Positions 34,437-42,314 of a DNA stretch of 64,000 nt are shown here, piece after piece. This DNA comes from an uncultured Thalassolituus sp. (GTDB lineage Bacteria > Pseudomonadota > Gammaproteobacteria > Pseudomonadales > Oceanobacteraceae), in the NCBI RefSeq assembly GCF_950066645.1, contig NZ_CATMFB010000005.1, positions 62,001-126,000 on the forward strand. Reading direction: 5' to 3'. The notes beneath the pieces are model-generated. The model ran no database searches and was not told where the DNA came from. It saw only the letters and a list, made by a program, of their open reading frames with translations. Position numbers and translations under genes: made by a program. Position 1 is the stretch's first letter; each line of letters starts with the position of its first letter.

Positions 34437-36141
34437 TACCCTGGTTCCATGGGACAAAAACTGGCTTCTGCCAGACATTACTTCAGGCCTGATAGTCACC
34501 ATCATGCTCGTCCCTCAGGCCATCGCTTATGCGTTTCTTGCAGGGCTTCCACCTCAGGCCGGGCTTTTTTCTGCCCTGCTTCCTCTGATTGCGTACGCCA
34601 TTCTGGGCACCAGCCCAACGCTCGCGGTTGGGCCTGTGGCGATTATTTCTCTGCTGACGTTAAGTTCACTGAGTGGGGTCGTCAGTCCGGGGGCGGCCGA
34701 CTATCCTGCGTACGCGGCGCTGCTTGCTCTGCTCACCGGAGCCTGGCTGCTGGTGTTTTACGCCATCGGGCTTGGCAGCTGGACCTCCTTCATCAGTCAC
34801 TCGGTGGTGTCCGGTTTTACCAGCGCTGCGGCCATCGTCATTATTCTCAGTCAGCTTAAATATTTTACCGGGCTGGATATCCCTAAAGGTGGCCCGGGCT
34901 GGGAGCCGCTGACGTATCTGTCGGCGCATTGGCAGAATATTCAGGCCGTACCGGTCATTCTTGGAATCAGTGGCATTTTTCTGTTGCTGTTGTGGCAGAA
35001 GGTCGCTCCCCGTATTACTCACCGCCTGCCGCTGGCAGACAGTATCCGTACCCTGATAAACCGTCTGGGTGCGCTGGTTCTGATTCTGTCGGGGGCGGCT
35101 GCGGTTTGGTTTCTGTCGCTGGAGACGGACACGGTGGGCACCGTCCCCCAGGGCTGGCCGGACATGGTGATTCCCGACATTATGGCGCTTAACTGGGAAG
35201 CTCTGCTGGTGCCCTCGGCGGCCCTGTCGTTGATTATTTTTCTTGAGAGCCTGTCGATTGCAAACACCATGGCACGGGATCAGCGGCGCCGAATTCTCCC
35301 GAATAACGAACTGCTCGCGCTGAGCGCTGCCAATATCGCTGCAGGCGTCAGTCAGGCCATGCCCGTTGCCGGCGGCTTTGGCCGCAGTATGGTCATGGTA
35401 AACAGTGGCGCACGCAGCCAATGGTCTGGCGTGGTGACGTTTATTCTGATGGCCAGCGTCGCCCTGATGGCGACTGACTGGTTTGAATATCTGCCGAAAG
35501 CGGCGCTGGGGGCACTGATCGTCGTCGCCACCTGGCCTTTGTTCCGCTGGCATGACGGCATTAAAGCCTGGCGTTTCCAGCGCTCCGACGGCATTGTCTG
35601 GCTGGTCACTTTCGCAACGGTACTGATCATCAATGCAGAAACCGGCATCCTCGCGGGCGCGGCGCTGTCACTTGTTATCTATCTCCGTCGCACAAGCCAA
35701 CCTCATATTGCCGAAATCGGACAGCTTCAGGGGTCCGAGCAATTCCGTAACGTGCTGCGCCATAAAGTACGGACGGTCCCGGGGGTGCTGCTGATCCGCG
35801 TGGATGAGAATCTCTATTTCGCCAACAGCGACTATCTTATCGACTATGTTCTCAGGCGGATCACAGACGACCGTACTATTCACCAGGTGATTATTGTAGG
35901 CACCGCGATTAACCATGTGGATTTCTGTGGTCTGGAAGCACTGGAACTGCTTAATGAACGTCTGCGCGAAGAATCCGTGCAATTACATCTTGCGGAATTT
36001 AAAGGCCCGGTAATGGACCAGCTGGAGAACAGCAGTCTGATTGATGACCTGTATCCCGGCAGAGTGTTCTTTACCACCGCCGACGCAATCCGCTACCTGC
36101 AGCGGCAGGAAGAAGAAAGCGAAGAACATTATACAATTTAA
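34411..36141 (+). CDS. SulP-family anion transporter with STAS domain
   Basis: 576 residues. About 10-14 membrane helices start after the family motif GLIVTIMLVPQAIAYAFLAG and include GTSPTLAVGPVAIISLLTLS. A STAS domain fills about 440-555 (VDFCGLEALELLNERLR). SulP proteins move sulfate, bicarbonate or related anions. Coupling to the regulator and nearness to the persulfide dioxygenase-like gene suggest sulfite or sulfate handling. The start may be 34411 or the ATG at 34423. Confidence 0.92.
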   Translation: MDRSMKITNTLVPWDKNWLLPDITSGLIVTIMLVPQAIAYAFLAGLPPQAGLFSALLPLIAYAILGTSPTLAVGPVAIISLLTLSSLSGVVSPGAADYPAYAALLALLTGAWLLVFYAIGLGSWTSFISHSVVSGFTSAAAIVIILSQLKYFTGLDIPKGGPGWEPLTYLSAHWQNIQAVPVILGISGIFLLLLWQKVAPRITHRLPLADSIRTLINRLGALVLILSGAAAVWFLSLETDTVGTVPQGWPDMVIPDIMALNWEALLVPSAALSLIIFLESLSIANTMARDQRRRILPNNELLALSAANIAAGVSQAMPVAGGFGRSMVMVNSGARSQWSGVVTFILMASVALMATDWFEYLPKAALGALIVVATWPLFRWHDGIKAWRFQRSDGIVWLVTFATVLIINAETGILAGAALSLVIYLRRTSQPHIAEIGQLQGSEQFRNVLRHKVRTVPGVLLIRVDENLYFANSDYLIDYVLRRITDDRTIHQVIIVGTAINHVDFCGLEALELLNERLREESVQLHLAEFKGPVMDQLENSSLIDDLYPGRVFFTTADAIRYLQRQEEESEEHYTI

Positions 36142-36200
36142 GGTTTAAGTCCTGCCCGCCGGGCCGTTAAAATGTAGGCCAACAACCACGGAGACCGCTT

Positions 36201-36686
36201 GTGCCGACATTACATCTGATACTTCTGATTGCTGCAGCGATCGTCATTCTGGTGCTTTCAGGCTATGCGCTGCACCTGACCCGACAGGTGAAGAAAATGC
36301 AGGCAGAGCAGCGTGCAGAAGAAGCGGAAGCCGAACTGCAACTGCGCAAATATCAGGAAGGACTGGTGCAGGATATCCGCTTTATCGCCAGCTCGGTGGT
36401 GCAGGAACAGTGTGACATTACCGAAGGCGTCCTGCGTATTCAGTACCTGCTGAACGGGCTCGACCCGGCCGTGTGGGAGATGCAGGAACTGAAAACTGTC
36501 CGCGATCACTATGAAGCCACACGCACTATGCCGATACTCGAAGCGTATAAAGCGCTGACACCGAAACAACAATTTGCTATTGATAGAGAGCGCCTGCGTC
36601 TGGAAGACCAGAACAAAGCCTCAGTCACACGCGAATTCCGCTGGCTGGCGGCATACAGTTTCCCACAGGTAACTTTGTTGCAGTAA
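36201..36686 (+). CDS. DUF2489 family membrane-anchored protein
   Basis: 161 residues starting at GTG (36201) behind ACGGAGACC. One N-terminal membrane helix (LHLILLIAAAIVILVLSGYA), then a charged coil, a helical domain with SSVVQEQCDITEGVLRIQYL, and the C-terminal REFRWLAAYSFPQVT. Matches the DUF2489 pattern of gammaproteobacteria. Function unknown. Confidence 0.75.
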   Translation: MPTLHLILLIAAAIVILVLSGYALHLTRQVKKMQAEQRAEEAEAELQLRKYQEGLVQDIRFIASSVVQEQCDITEGVLRIQYLLNGLDPAVWEMQELKTVRDHYEATRTMPILEAYKALTPKQQFAIDRERLRLEDQNKASVTREFRWLAAYSFPQVTLLQ

Positions 36687-36740
36687 TTTCTGCTCCGGTG
36701 TGGTCGCACTGAAACTTATATAACGATATACGGAGCCCAC

Positions 36741-37307
36741 ATGAAAAAATTACTGGCCACCGGCCTGCTGATCTGCAGCCCACTCGCCCTGGCAAACTGG
36801 ACGCTGACGGACGAATCAGACGTTACTTTTCTGTCCACCAAAAATACCAATATTACTGAAGTTCATCACTTCCGCAGCCTGACGGGCAAGGTGACAGACA
36901 AAGGCAAAGCCACTGTTTCGATTGATCTCAGCAGTGCCGATACCGGTATTCCGATCCGTGATGAACGCCTGCTGAAGATGCTGTTCGAAGTGACTGAGTT
37001 TCCCAAGGCTGAGATCAGTGCCGTGATTCCGGAGCATATCCTCAACGCTGCCCTGGCAGGTAAAACATCGTCAGTGTCTCTGCCCGTGCAGCTGAACTTC
37101 CACGGCGTGACCAAAACACTCGAAACTGAGGTACTGGTTATGCCCGCGATGGATAAAACCGTGGCTGTCGTGAGCACCCGCCCGGTTCTTCTTAAGGCAG
37201 AAGATTTCGGCGTTGCTGCCGGTATCGAAGCCCTGCGTAACGTTGCAGGCCTGAAAGAAATTTCAGCGACTGTTCCCGTCTCATTTAATCTGCTGTTCAG
37301 CCGCTGA
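36741..37307 (+). CDS. YceI-family periplasmic protein
   Basis: 188 residues with signal peptide (MKKLLATGLLICSPLALA). The YceI lipocalin-like barrel shows VTEVHHFRSLTG-like and SIDLSSADTGIPIRDERLLK motifs and FHGVTKTLETEV. The family binds isoprenoid-type lipids in the periplasm. A CGGAG ribosome site precedes the ATG. Monocistronic and convergent with the diguanylate cyclase. Confidence 0.9.
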   Translation: MKKLLATGLLICSPLALANWTLTDESDVTFLSTKNTNITEVHHFRSLTGKVTDKGKATVSIDLSSADTGIPIRDERLLKMLFEVTEFPKAEISAVIPEHILNAALAGKTSSVSLPVQLNFHGVTKTLETEVLVMPAMDKTVAVVSTRPVLLKAEDFGVAAGIEALRNVAGLKEISATVPVSFNLLFSR

Positions 37308-37313
37308 GCTGAG

Positions 37314-38354
37314 TCAGGCAGAGGCGTCCAGGAAGCGGTCCCGCCCCTGCGCCTTTGCCTGATAAAGAAAGCCATCCAGGTGATCAATAATCTGCGATAG
37401 CTCCAGGTTCTGATGGGGGCGCGGGGTGACGGACATAAAACTTCCGGACGCCGTCACCGGAACCCGCTTCTGTTCATCATTCAGAACCACCATATCGCGG
37501 ATTGCCTGCTGAACACGGCCCGCGACAGACAAGAGTTGATCTGGCTGACAGCCCGGCAGCAGCAGTGCAAATTCTTCCCCACCGAGTCGTCCGATGTGAT
37601 CCGTCGGTCGTATCGTGTTGCGCAGAGTTTTGCATAGCATCTTAAGTACCCTGTCGCCGGTACCATGCCCATGAACATCATTGACCTTTTTAAAGAAGTC
37701 GACGTCCATCAGGATCATAGAAAATACGTGATACTGGCGCTGACCTCTGGCCCACTCACGGGAGTAAACACGCTCAAAACCACGACGGTTTTCGGCGCCG
37801 GTCAGCGGATCAGTCAGGGCAAGAAGCGCCTGTTGCTCTGATTGCTTCACCATGACCAGACAGGCAGCAATCACCGCCGCCAGATGCTGCATGAAATCAG
37901 TCGCCATACCGCTCTGGAAGCGCTCAGAGTTTGATGAATACAGATTCAGTACACCGAGGTATTCGCCGTTGCGCATCAGCGGCAGCCCCAGTCCACTGCG
38001 CCAGGGGGGCGGCGGAGAAATCGCGCCAGCCTTGATCACTGGCATCGAACTTTTAAATTCGATCTGATTAAGCATCACGCCCTGGTCGATATCGAGCGAC
38101 TGCAGCATCGAGGCTTTCAGATCCCCGTCCGGATCACACACCCGGAGGCTGACGGCGTCCAGTTCGAATTGAGAAGGAAGTGCTTCAAGCAGCAGGGTCA
38201 GAAAGTCCTGCCAGTTCTGTGCTGACAATAATTGAAGTTCGAATGCCTGAAGTCGTTTCAGCAGCGCTTCATTGCGCCGGGCATTCTCAAGTAATTCCTG
38301 CAGTTCCAAACAGTTACAGCTCCCAGTGGTCCTGACATTTCTCTGGTCCGACAC
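37314..38354 (-). CDS. Diguanylate cyclase with DUF484/GAF-like sensor domain
   Basis: Synthesises c-di-GMP. The GGDEF domain (last ~170 residues) has intact catalytic GGEEF, with NDVHGHGTGDRVLK before it and SREWARGQRQYHVFSMILMD. The N-terminal part (LLENARRNEALLKRLQAFEL, then GLGLPLMRNGEYLGVLNLYS) is a DUF484/GAF-like sensor. The frame is open to 38546, but that would overlap murI. I place the start at the GTG at 38354 (GGGAACC upstream), and a TTG 45 bp further in is an alternative. No membrane segment. Confidence 0.85.
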   Translation of the reverse strand: MSDQRNVRTTGSCNCLELQELLENARRNEALLKRLQAFELQLLSAQNWQDFLTLLLEALPSQFELDAVSLRVCDPDGDLKASMLQSLDIDQGVMLNQIEFKSSMPVIKAGAISPPPPWRSGLGLPLMRNGEYLGVLNLYSSNSERFQSGMATDFMQHLAAVIAACLVMVKQSEQQALLALTDPLTGAENRRGFERVYSREWARGQRQYHVFSMILMDVDFFKKVNDVHGHGTGDRVLKMLCKTLRNTIRPTDHIGRLGGEEFALLLPGCQPDQLLSVAGRVQQAIRDMVVLNDEQKRVPVTASGSFMSVTPRPHQNLELSQIIDHLDGFLYQAKAQGRDRFLDASA

Positions 38355-38459
38355 CAGAAAAAAGGTTCCCGACACAAGTGTAGTCACTATTTGGATTTTC
38401 GCCCGGGTGAGTCGAATTTTTATTTGATATACTGCGCGCTTTACCTGTATCTCTGAACT

Positions 38460-39248
38460 ATGTCTGATTCCATTCTGATATTTGACTCCGGTGTCGGCGG
38501 GCTCAGTATTCTTACTGAAGTACGTAAGGCACTTCCCGGAGTTCATATCCGTTACCTGATGGATTCAGAGATGTTCCCCTATGGTATCCGTGCCGACGGC
38601 CTGCTGGCCGAGCGCATTGTCAGCGTCTGCAAAGCGGCAGTGAGCAGTTTCTCCCCTTCTATGCTGGTTCTAGCGTGCAATACAGCCAGTACTCTGGCGT
38701 TATCGCAGTTACGGGAAGCGCTGGAGCTACCCGTGGTAGGCGTCGTACCGGCCATCCGGGTCGCAGGTGAGCAATGTCGCAGGACGGACAACCTCTGCTT
38801 CGGTCTGCTGGCAACGCCTGCCACCGTCAGTCGATCCTACACGCAGGCTCTGATTGACGATTTTGCATCCGACTGCCGGATCGAACGTTTTGGTTGCAGT
38901 GAACTTGTCGACCTGGCAGAGCAGCACATCGCGGGGGTTGATACCCGTGCGGCACTTCATGGCCTGATCGGCAACTGGCTGGCTCAGCATCCGGATATGC
39001 GTCATGTGGTGCTTGGCTGTACCCACTTTCCCCTGTTACGGGACGAACTTGAGCTGCTCTGGCCAGAGATTCACTGGATTGATTCAGGCGCCGCCGTGGC
39101 AAGGCAGTCTGCGCGGGTGTTCCGGGGTATCGCGGATGAAGACACCAGCCTGAGCTGTAACTGGACCGGAACACAGGAACCCGAAGCGGTTAAGCGCTTC
39201 CTCAGTCAGCTCGGGCCATTAAAAGACGCGGGTCGGTTGCTGGTGTAA
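38460..39248 (+). CDS. murI: Glutamate racemase
   Basis: 262 residues; supplies D-glutamate for peptidoglycan. Motifs are IFDSGVGGLSI at the N-terminus, the catalytic cysteine pair in VLACNTAST (about 73) and VLGCTHFPLL (about 182). Length is typical. It is divergent from the diguanylate cyclase. Confidence 0.95.
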   Translation: MSDSILIFDSGVGGLSILTEVRKALPGVHIRYLMDSEMFPYGIRADGLLAERIVSVCKAAVSSFSPSMLVLACNTASTLALSQLREALELPVVGVVPAIRVAGEQCRRTDNLCFGLLATPATVSRSYTQALIDDFASDCRIERFGCSELVDLAEQHIAGVDTRAALHGLIGNWLAQHPDMRHVVLGCTHFPLLRDELELLWPEIHWIDSGAAVARQSARVFRGIADEDTSLSCNWTGTQEPEAVKRFLSQLGPLKDAGRLLV

Positions 39249-39251
39249 ATT

Positions 39252-39300
39252 CTTATACACACCAAAAACTTTGTATAAGTTTTAAATAATTGAGTAGAAT
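39252..39300 (+). promoter_or_regulatory. folE promoter with inverted-repeat operator
   Basis: A perfect 8-bp inverted repeat CTTATACA (39252-39259) / TGTATAAG (39272-39279) overlaps a possible -35 TTGTAT (39271-39276). A TAGAAT -10 lies at 39295-39300, 18 bp away. The dyad could be an operator or, less likely, the murI terminator, since only four T follow. Confidence 0.5.
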
Positions 39301-39345
39301 GACCGGGCAATATCCCCGACGATAGAAACCATTAACGGAAATTAC

Positions 39346-39897
39346 ATGTCGAAATTAGAGTCTCTGTACCAAGAAGTACTGGCAGAACTGGGCGAGGACA
39401 CCAGCCGTGAAGGCCTGCTGGACACCCCAAAGCGCGCCGCGAAAGCGATGCAGTTCCTGACCAGTGGTTACACCACTGACATCAAGGAAGTGATCAACGG
39501 CGCAGTTTTCACCAGTGAGAACGACGAAATGGTCGTCGTACAGGGCATTGAGTTCTACTCATTATGTGAACATCACGTTCTGCCGTTCATCGGACGCTGC
39601 CATATTGGTTATCTGCCCGATGGTCAGGTGCTTGGGCTCTCTAAGTTCGCGCGCATTGTTGACCTGTTCGCCCGCCGTCTGCAGATTCAGGAAAACCTGA
39701 CCAAGCAGATCGCGGATGCCGTAGAAGAAGTCACGGGCTGTCGCGGTGTCGGCGTGGTTATCGAAGCGCAGCACATGTGCATGATGATGCGTGGTGTGCA
39801 GAAGCAGAACTCCATGATGCGTACGTCTGTTATGAAAGGCGTGTTCCGTGAGAACCAGGCGACCCGCCAGGAATTCATGCAACTCGCTGGTCTCTGA
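39346..39897 (+). CDS. folE: GTP cyclohydrolase I
   Basis: 183 residues; first step of folate (and queuosine) synthesis from GTP. Zinc and active-site motif [20 protein letters not shown] (about 68-87), then [20 protein letters not shown] and the second cysteine region [14 protein letters not shown]. Complete and of usual length. Probably co-transcribed with cls, which starts 16 bp later. Confidence 0.96.
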   Translation: MSKLESLYQEVLAELGEDTSREGLLDTPKRAAKAMQFLTSGYTTDIKEVINGAVFTSENDEMVVVQGIEFYSLCEHHVLPFIGRCHIGYLPDGQVLGLSKFARIVDLFARRLQIQENLTKQIADAVEEVTGCRGVGVVIEAQHMCMMMRGVQKQNSMMRTSVMKGVFRENQATRQEFMQLAGL

Positions 39898-39912
39898 TAA
39901 TCCGGGAGGGCT

Positions 39913-41310
39913 ATGGCCTCGGTCGAATGGTGGATCTGGCCACTGATTCTCTACAGTGCAGGGCTTCTCGCGGCCACTGATGCGCTCTGGCAGGGGCGCA
40001 CTGCACAAGGCACTGTCGCCTGGGTACTGGCATTACTGCTGATGCCCGCGCTTGCCCTTCCCTTCTATGCCTTTTTCGGTAGCCGGCGATTCCGTGCCTA
40101 CCGCGCCAGCCGCCGCCGCAAGGACAATCGCCTCGGTGCCATCGAGCGGCACGTCCGCCAGTCGATTAGTGACTATCTGGTCAGTCCTGATGAGGTGAGC
40201 ACGCCTCTTCAGCGACTTTTCCGACTCCCCCTGATCAGCGGCAATGAAACCGAACTGCTGATTAATGGTAAAGACACGTTCAATGCCATTCTCAACTGCG
40301 CGCAAACGGCGAGACATACCCTGTGCGTGCAGTTCTATACCTTCAGGGACGATGCTCTGGGGCAGCACTTTTCAGACATACTCTGCAATAAGGCCGCCGA
40401 GGGCGTGCGGGTGTATCTGATATACGACGAAATCGGCTCCGGGGGTCTGGATGATGACTTCCTGCAGGAGATGACCGACGCCGGTGTTCAGGTATCACGC
40501 TTTAATCCGATCAGGCTGCGCAACCGTACCAACCTGAATTTCCGCAATCATCGCAAGCTCGTCATCGTCGATAATCATACTGCGTTTGTGGGTGGTCACA
40601 ACGTCGGGGTTGAATATCTTGGACTCGATCCGGACTTCGGCCACTGGCGGGACACGCATATGCGCATATCCGGTCCTGCCACTCTGGCTTTCCAGCTGTC
40701 ATTTGCCGAAGACTGGTACTGGGCCACCGGACAGGAACCGGACCTCTGTTGGGATGCCCCCGCTCCCGCAGGCCCGCGGGAAATCATGTGTATCAATGCA
40801 GGTCCTGCAGATTATTACGAATCGGCGAGTCTCTATTTCACGCATATGATCAACAGTGCAAAACGCCGTTGCTGGCTGGTCAGCCCCTACTTTGTCCCCG
40901 ATCAGACAGTCTATTCTGCTCTGCAGCTCGCCGGATTACGCGGTGTCGACGTACGGATTATTCTTCCGGGTATCTCCGATAACTGGATGGTCGCGCAGGC
41001 AAACCGCAGTTATGTCGCTTCCCTGTCGCGCGCACAGGTGCAGTTCTATACCTATACCCCCGGCTTTCTCCATCAGAAGATAATGCTGATCGACGACGAA
41101 TGGGCCAGCGTTGGCAGCGCCAATCTCGACAACCGTTCTCTGCGCATCAATTTTGAGATCGCAGCCCTGGTCAGAGACGCGGGGTTCGCGCGGGAAATTG
41201 AAGCCATGCTGGAATACGATCTCAGCAAATGCGAGCCTACTCACGTAGACGAGCGCTGGTGGAAGCAGCTTCTGGCGCGGCTGTTGAGATTGCTGGCACC
41301 CGTCCTCTGA
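39913..41310 (+). CDS. cls: Cardiolipin synthase, phospholipase D family
   Basis: 465 residues. Two N-terminal membrane helices (LILYSAGLLAATDALWQG; VLALLLMPALALPFYAFFGS) and two HKD motifs: HRKLVIVDNHTAFVGGHN (about 216) and HQKIMLIDDEWASVGSANLD (about 385). It joins two phosphatidylglycerols to cardiolipin in the inner membrane. The ATG at 39913 follows GGGAGGG. Confidence 0.94.
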   Translation: MASVEWWIWPLILYSAGLLAATDALWQGRTAQGTVAWVLALLLMPALALPFYAFFGSRRFRAYRASRRRKDNRLGAIERHVRQSISDYLVSPDEVSTPLQRLFRLPLISGNETELLINGKDTFNAILNCAQTARHTLCVQFYTFRDDALGQHFSDILCNKAAEGVRVYLIYDEIGSGGLDDDFLQEMTDAGVQVSRFNPIRLRNRTNLNFRNHRKLVIVDNHTAFVGGHNVGVEYLGLDPDFGHWRDTHMRISGPATLAFQLSFAEDWYWATGQEPDLCWDAPAPAGPREIMCINAGPADYYESASLYFTHMINSAKRRCWLVSPYFVPDQTVYSALQLAGLRGVDVRIILPGISDNWMVAQANRSYVASLSRAQVQFYTYTPGFLHQKIMLIDDEWASVGSANLDNRSLRINFEIAALVRDAGFAREIEAMLEYDLSKCEPTHVDERWWKQLLARLLRLLAPVL

Positions 41311-41340
41311 CCCGGAGCGCTCAGGGTAAAAGCGCGGCAA

Positions 41341-41367
41341 ATAAAAAAGCCGGGCATGGCCCGGCTT
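41341..41367 (-). terminator. Terminator of ompW (minus strand)
   Basis: A 9-bp stem AAGCCGGGC / GCCCGGCTT is followed on the minus strand by TTTTTTAT. It lies 19 bp past the ompW stop. On the plus strand it follows cls but has no T-run, so it serves ompW mainly. Confidence 0.85.
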
Positions 41368-41385
41368 GTCTCTCTGAAGTATCCG

Positions 41386-42018
41386 TCAGAAGCGGTAACC
41401 GCAGGCGATCATGACAGCCAGCGGATCAATCTCTACCTCAAGACCGTCAGCGGCGCCCCCGCGTACTTCTGTATCGATATCTACCTTCCAGACCGAAGCG
41501 TTGACCAGCCATTTGTCATCAACCATGTAATCAACACCGGCGCTGTACGCCAGTCCGAAACTCGGCTTCAGGCTGCGGCTGCCCAGGTCAGCCTCATCGG
41601 ACTCGTCGAAGAAGAAGGTATAGTTCACGCCCAGGCCAACGTACGGCTGGATCTTAGAGTCAGCAGACATAGGGTAAAACTGAGCAGATACGGTCGGCGG
41701 CAGGTGGCTGACCTCCATCACATCAACGCCATCCAGCGCCCCGTCACCTTCGACAGTGTGAGTGAAAGGTGTTGCCGCCAGTAACTCAAGGCCAATATTA
41801 GGCGTCACCATATAGGTCGCCGTCAGTCCGAGTTGCGTATCAGATGTGATGGTCAGGTTCGAATCCGCGACCAGAGCGCTGGTATCGGCGTTGTCGTCTT
41901 TCGGCATCACACTGATTACACCAGCTTTTATCTGAATATCTCCTGCCTCGTAGGCCATCGCTGGCACAGACGCAAACGCTACGGCAGATGCAATCACTGT
42001 GGTTACAAATTTAATCAT
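41386..42018 (-). CDS. ompW: OmpW-family outer membrane porin
   Basis: 210 residues from the ATG at 42018 (AAGGAGTGCGAA upstream). The signal peptide is MIKFVTTVIASAVAFASVPAMA. An eight-stranded barrel pattern follows, with the OmpW markers YEAGDIQIKAGVISVMP, NIGLELLAATPFTHTVEG and KIQPYVGLGVNYTFFFDE, ending in the aromatic IACGYRF. It forms a narrow hydrophobic channel in the outer membrane. A perfect ANR/FNR box lies upstream. Confidence 0.95.
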   Translation of the reverse strand: MIKFVTTVIASAVAFASVPAMAYEAGDIQIKAGVISVMPKDDNADTSALVADSNLTITSDTQLGLTATYMVTPNIGLELLAATPFTHTVEGDGALDGVDVMEVSHLPPTVSAQFYPMSADSKIQPYVGLGVNYTFFFDESDEADLGSRSLKPSFGLAYSAGVDYMVDDKWLVNASVWKVDIDTEVRGGAADGLEVEIDPLAVMIACGYRF

Positions 42019-42083
42019 TTCGCACTCCTTACACTGTGCAATCAAAAGACAATGCAAGAGTAAATCAGCGCGGTATCTCACCG

Positions 42084-42097
42084 TTGATTCAGATCAA
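42084..42097 (-). promoter_or_regulatory. Perfect FNR/ANR box for ompW
   Basis: TTGAT-TCAG-ATCAA matches the FNR/ANR consensus exactly. Its centre is about 41 bp upstream of a likely ompW start point near 42049, behind a TACTCT -10 on the minus strand. OmpW is FNR-regulated in enterobacteria. The rest of the 296-bp gap to the sensor gene shows no other motif I can name. Confidence 0.8.
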
Positions 42098-42314
42098 AAA
42101 CCCTTGTGGGGACAGACACTTAGCGAGCAAAATCACGATCCAGGTCAATTGGCGTAGAAATACACCACTACTTAAGCCACCTTGGCATGACTTTTTCTAT
42201 CCGAGTCGAAAAGGTGCGAATTGTGGCCTATAGTACATAGAAGGCTGATTGCAGGTGAATTACGGTCAGCCGTGTCATCAGCGCACAGAATGATTTGCCA
42301 ACAGGATTACGGCC

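Noticed and set aside
34666-35553. 295-residue minus-strand open frame
   Set aside because: Antisense to the SulP transporter and rich in Arg/Gln/His with no recognisable domain.
37314-38546. Full 410-residue form of the diguanylate cyclase
   Set aside because: The N-terminal 64 residues would overlap divergent murI, show no domain and no ribosome site; a start near 38354 is more plausible.
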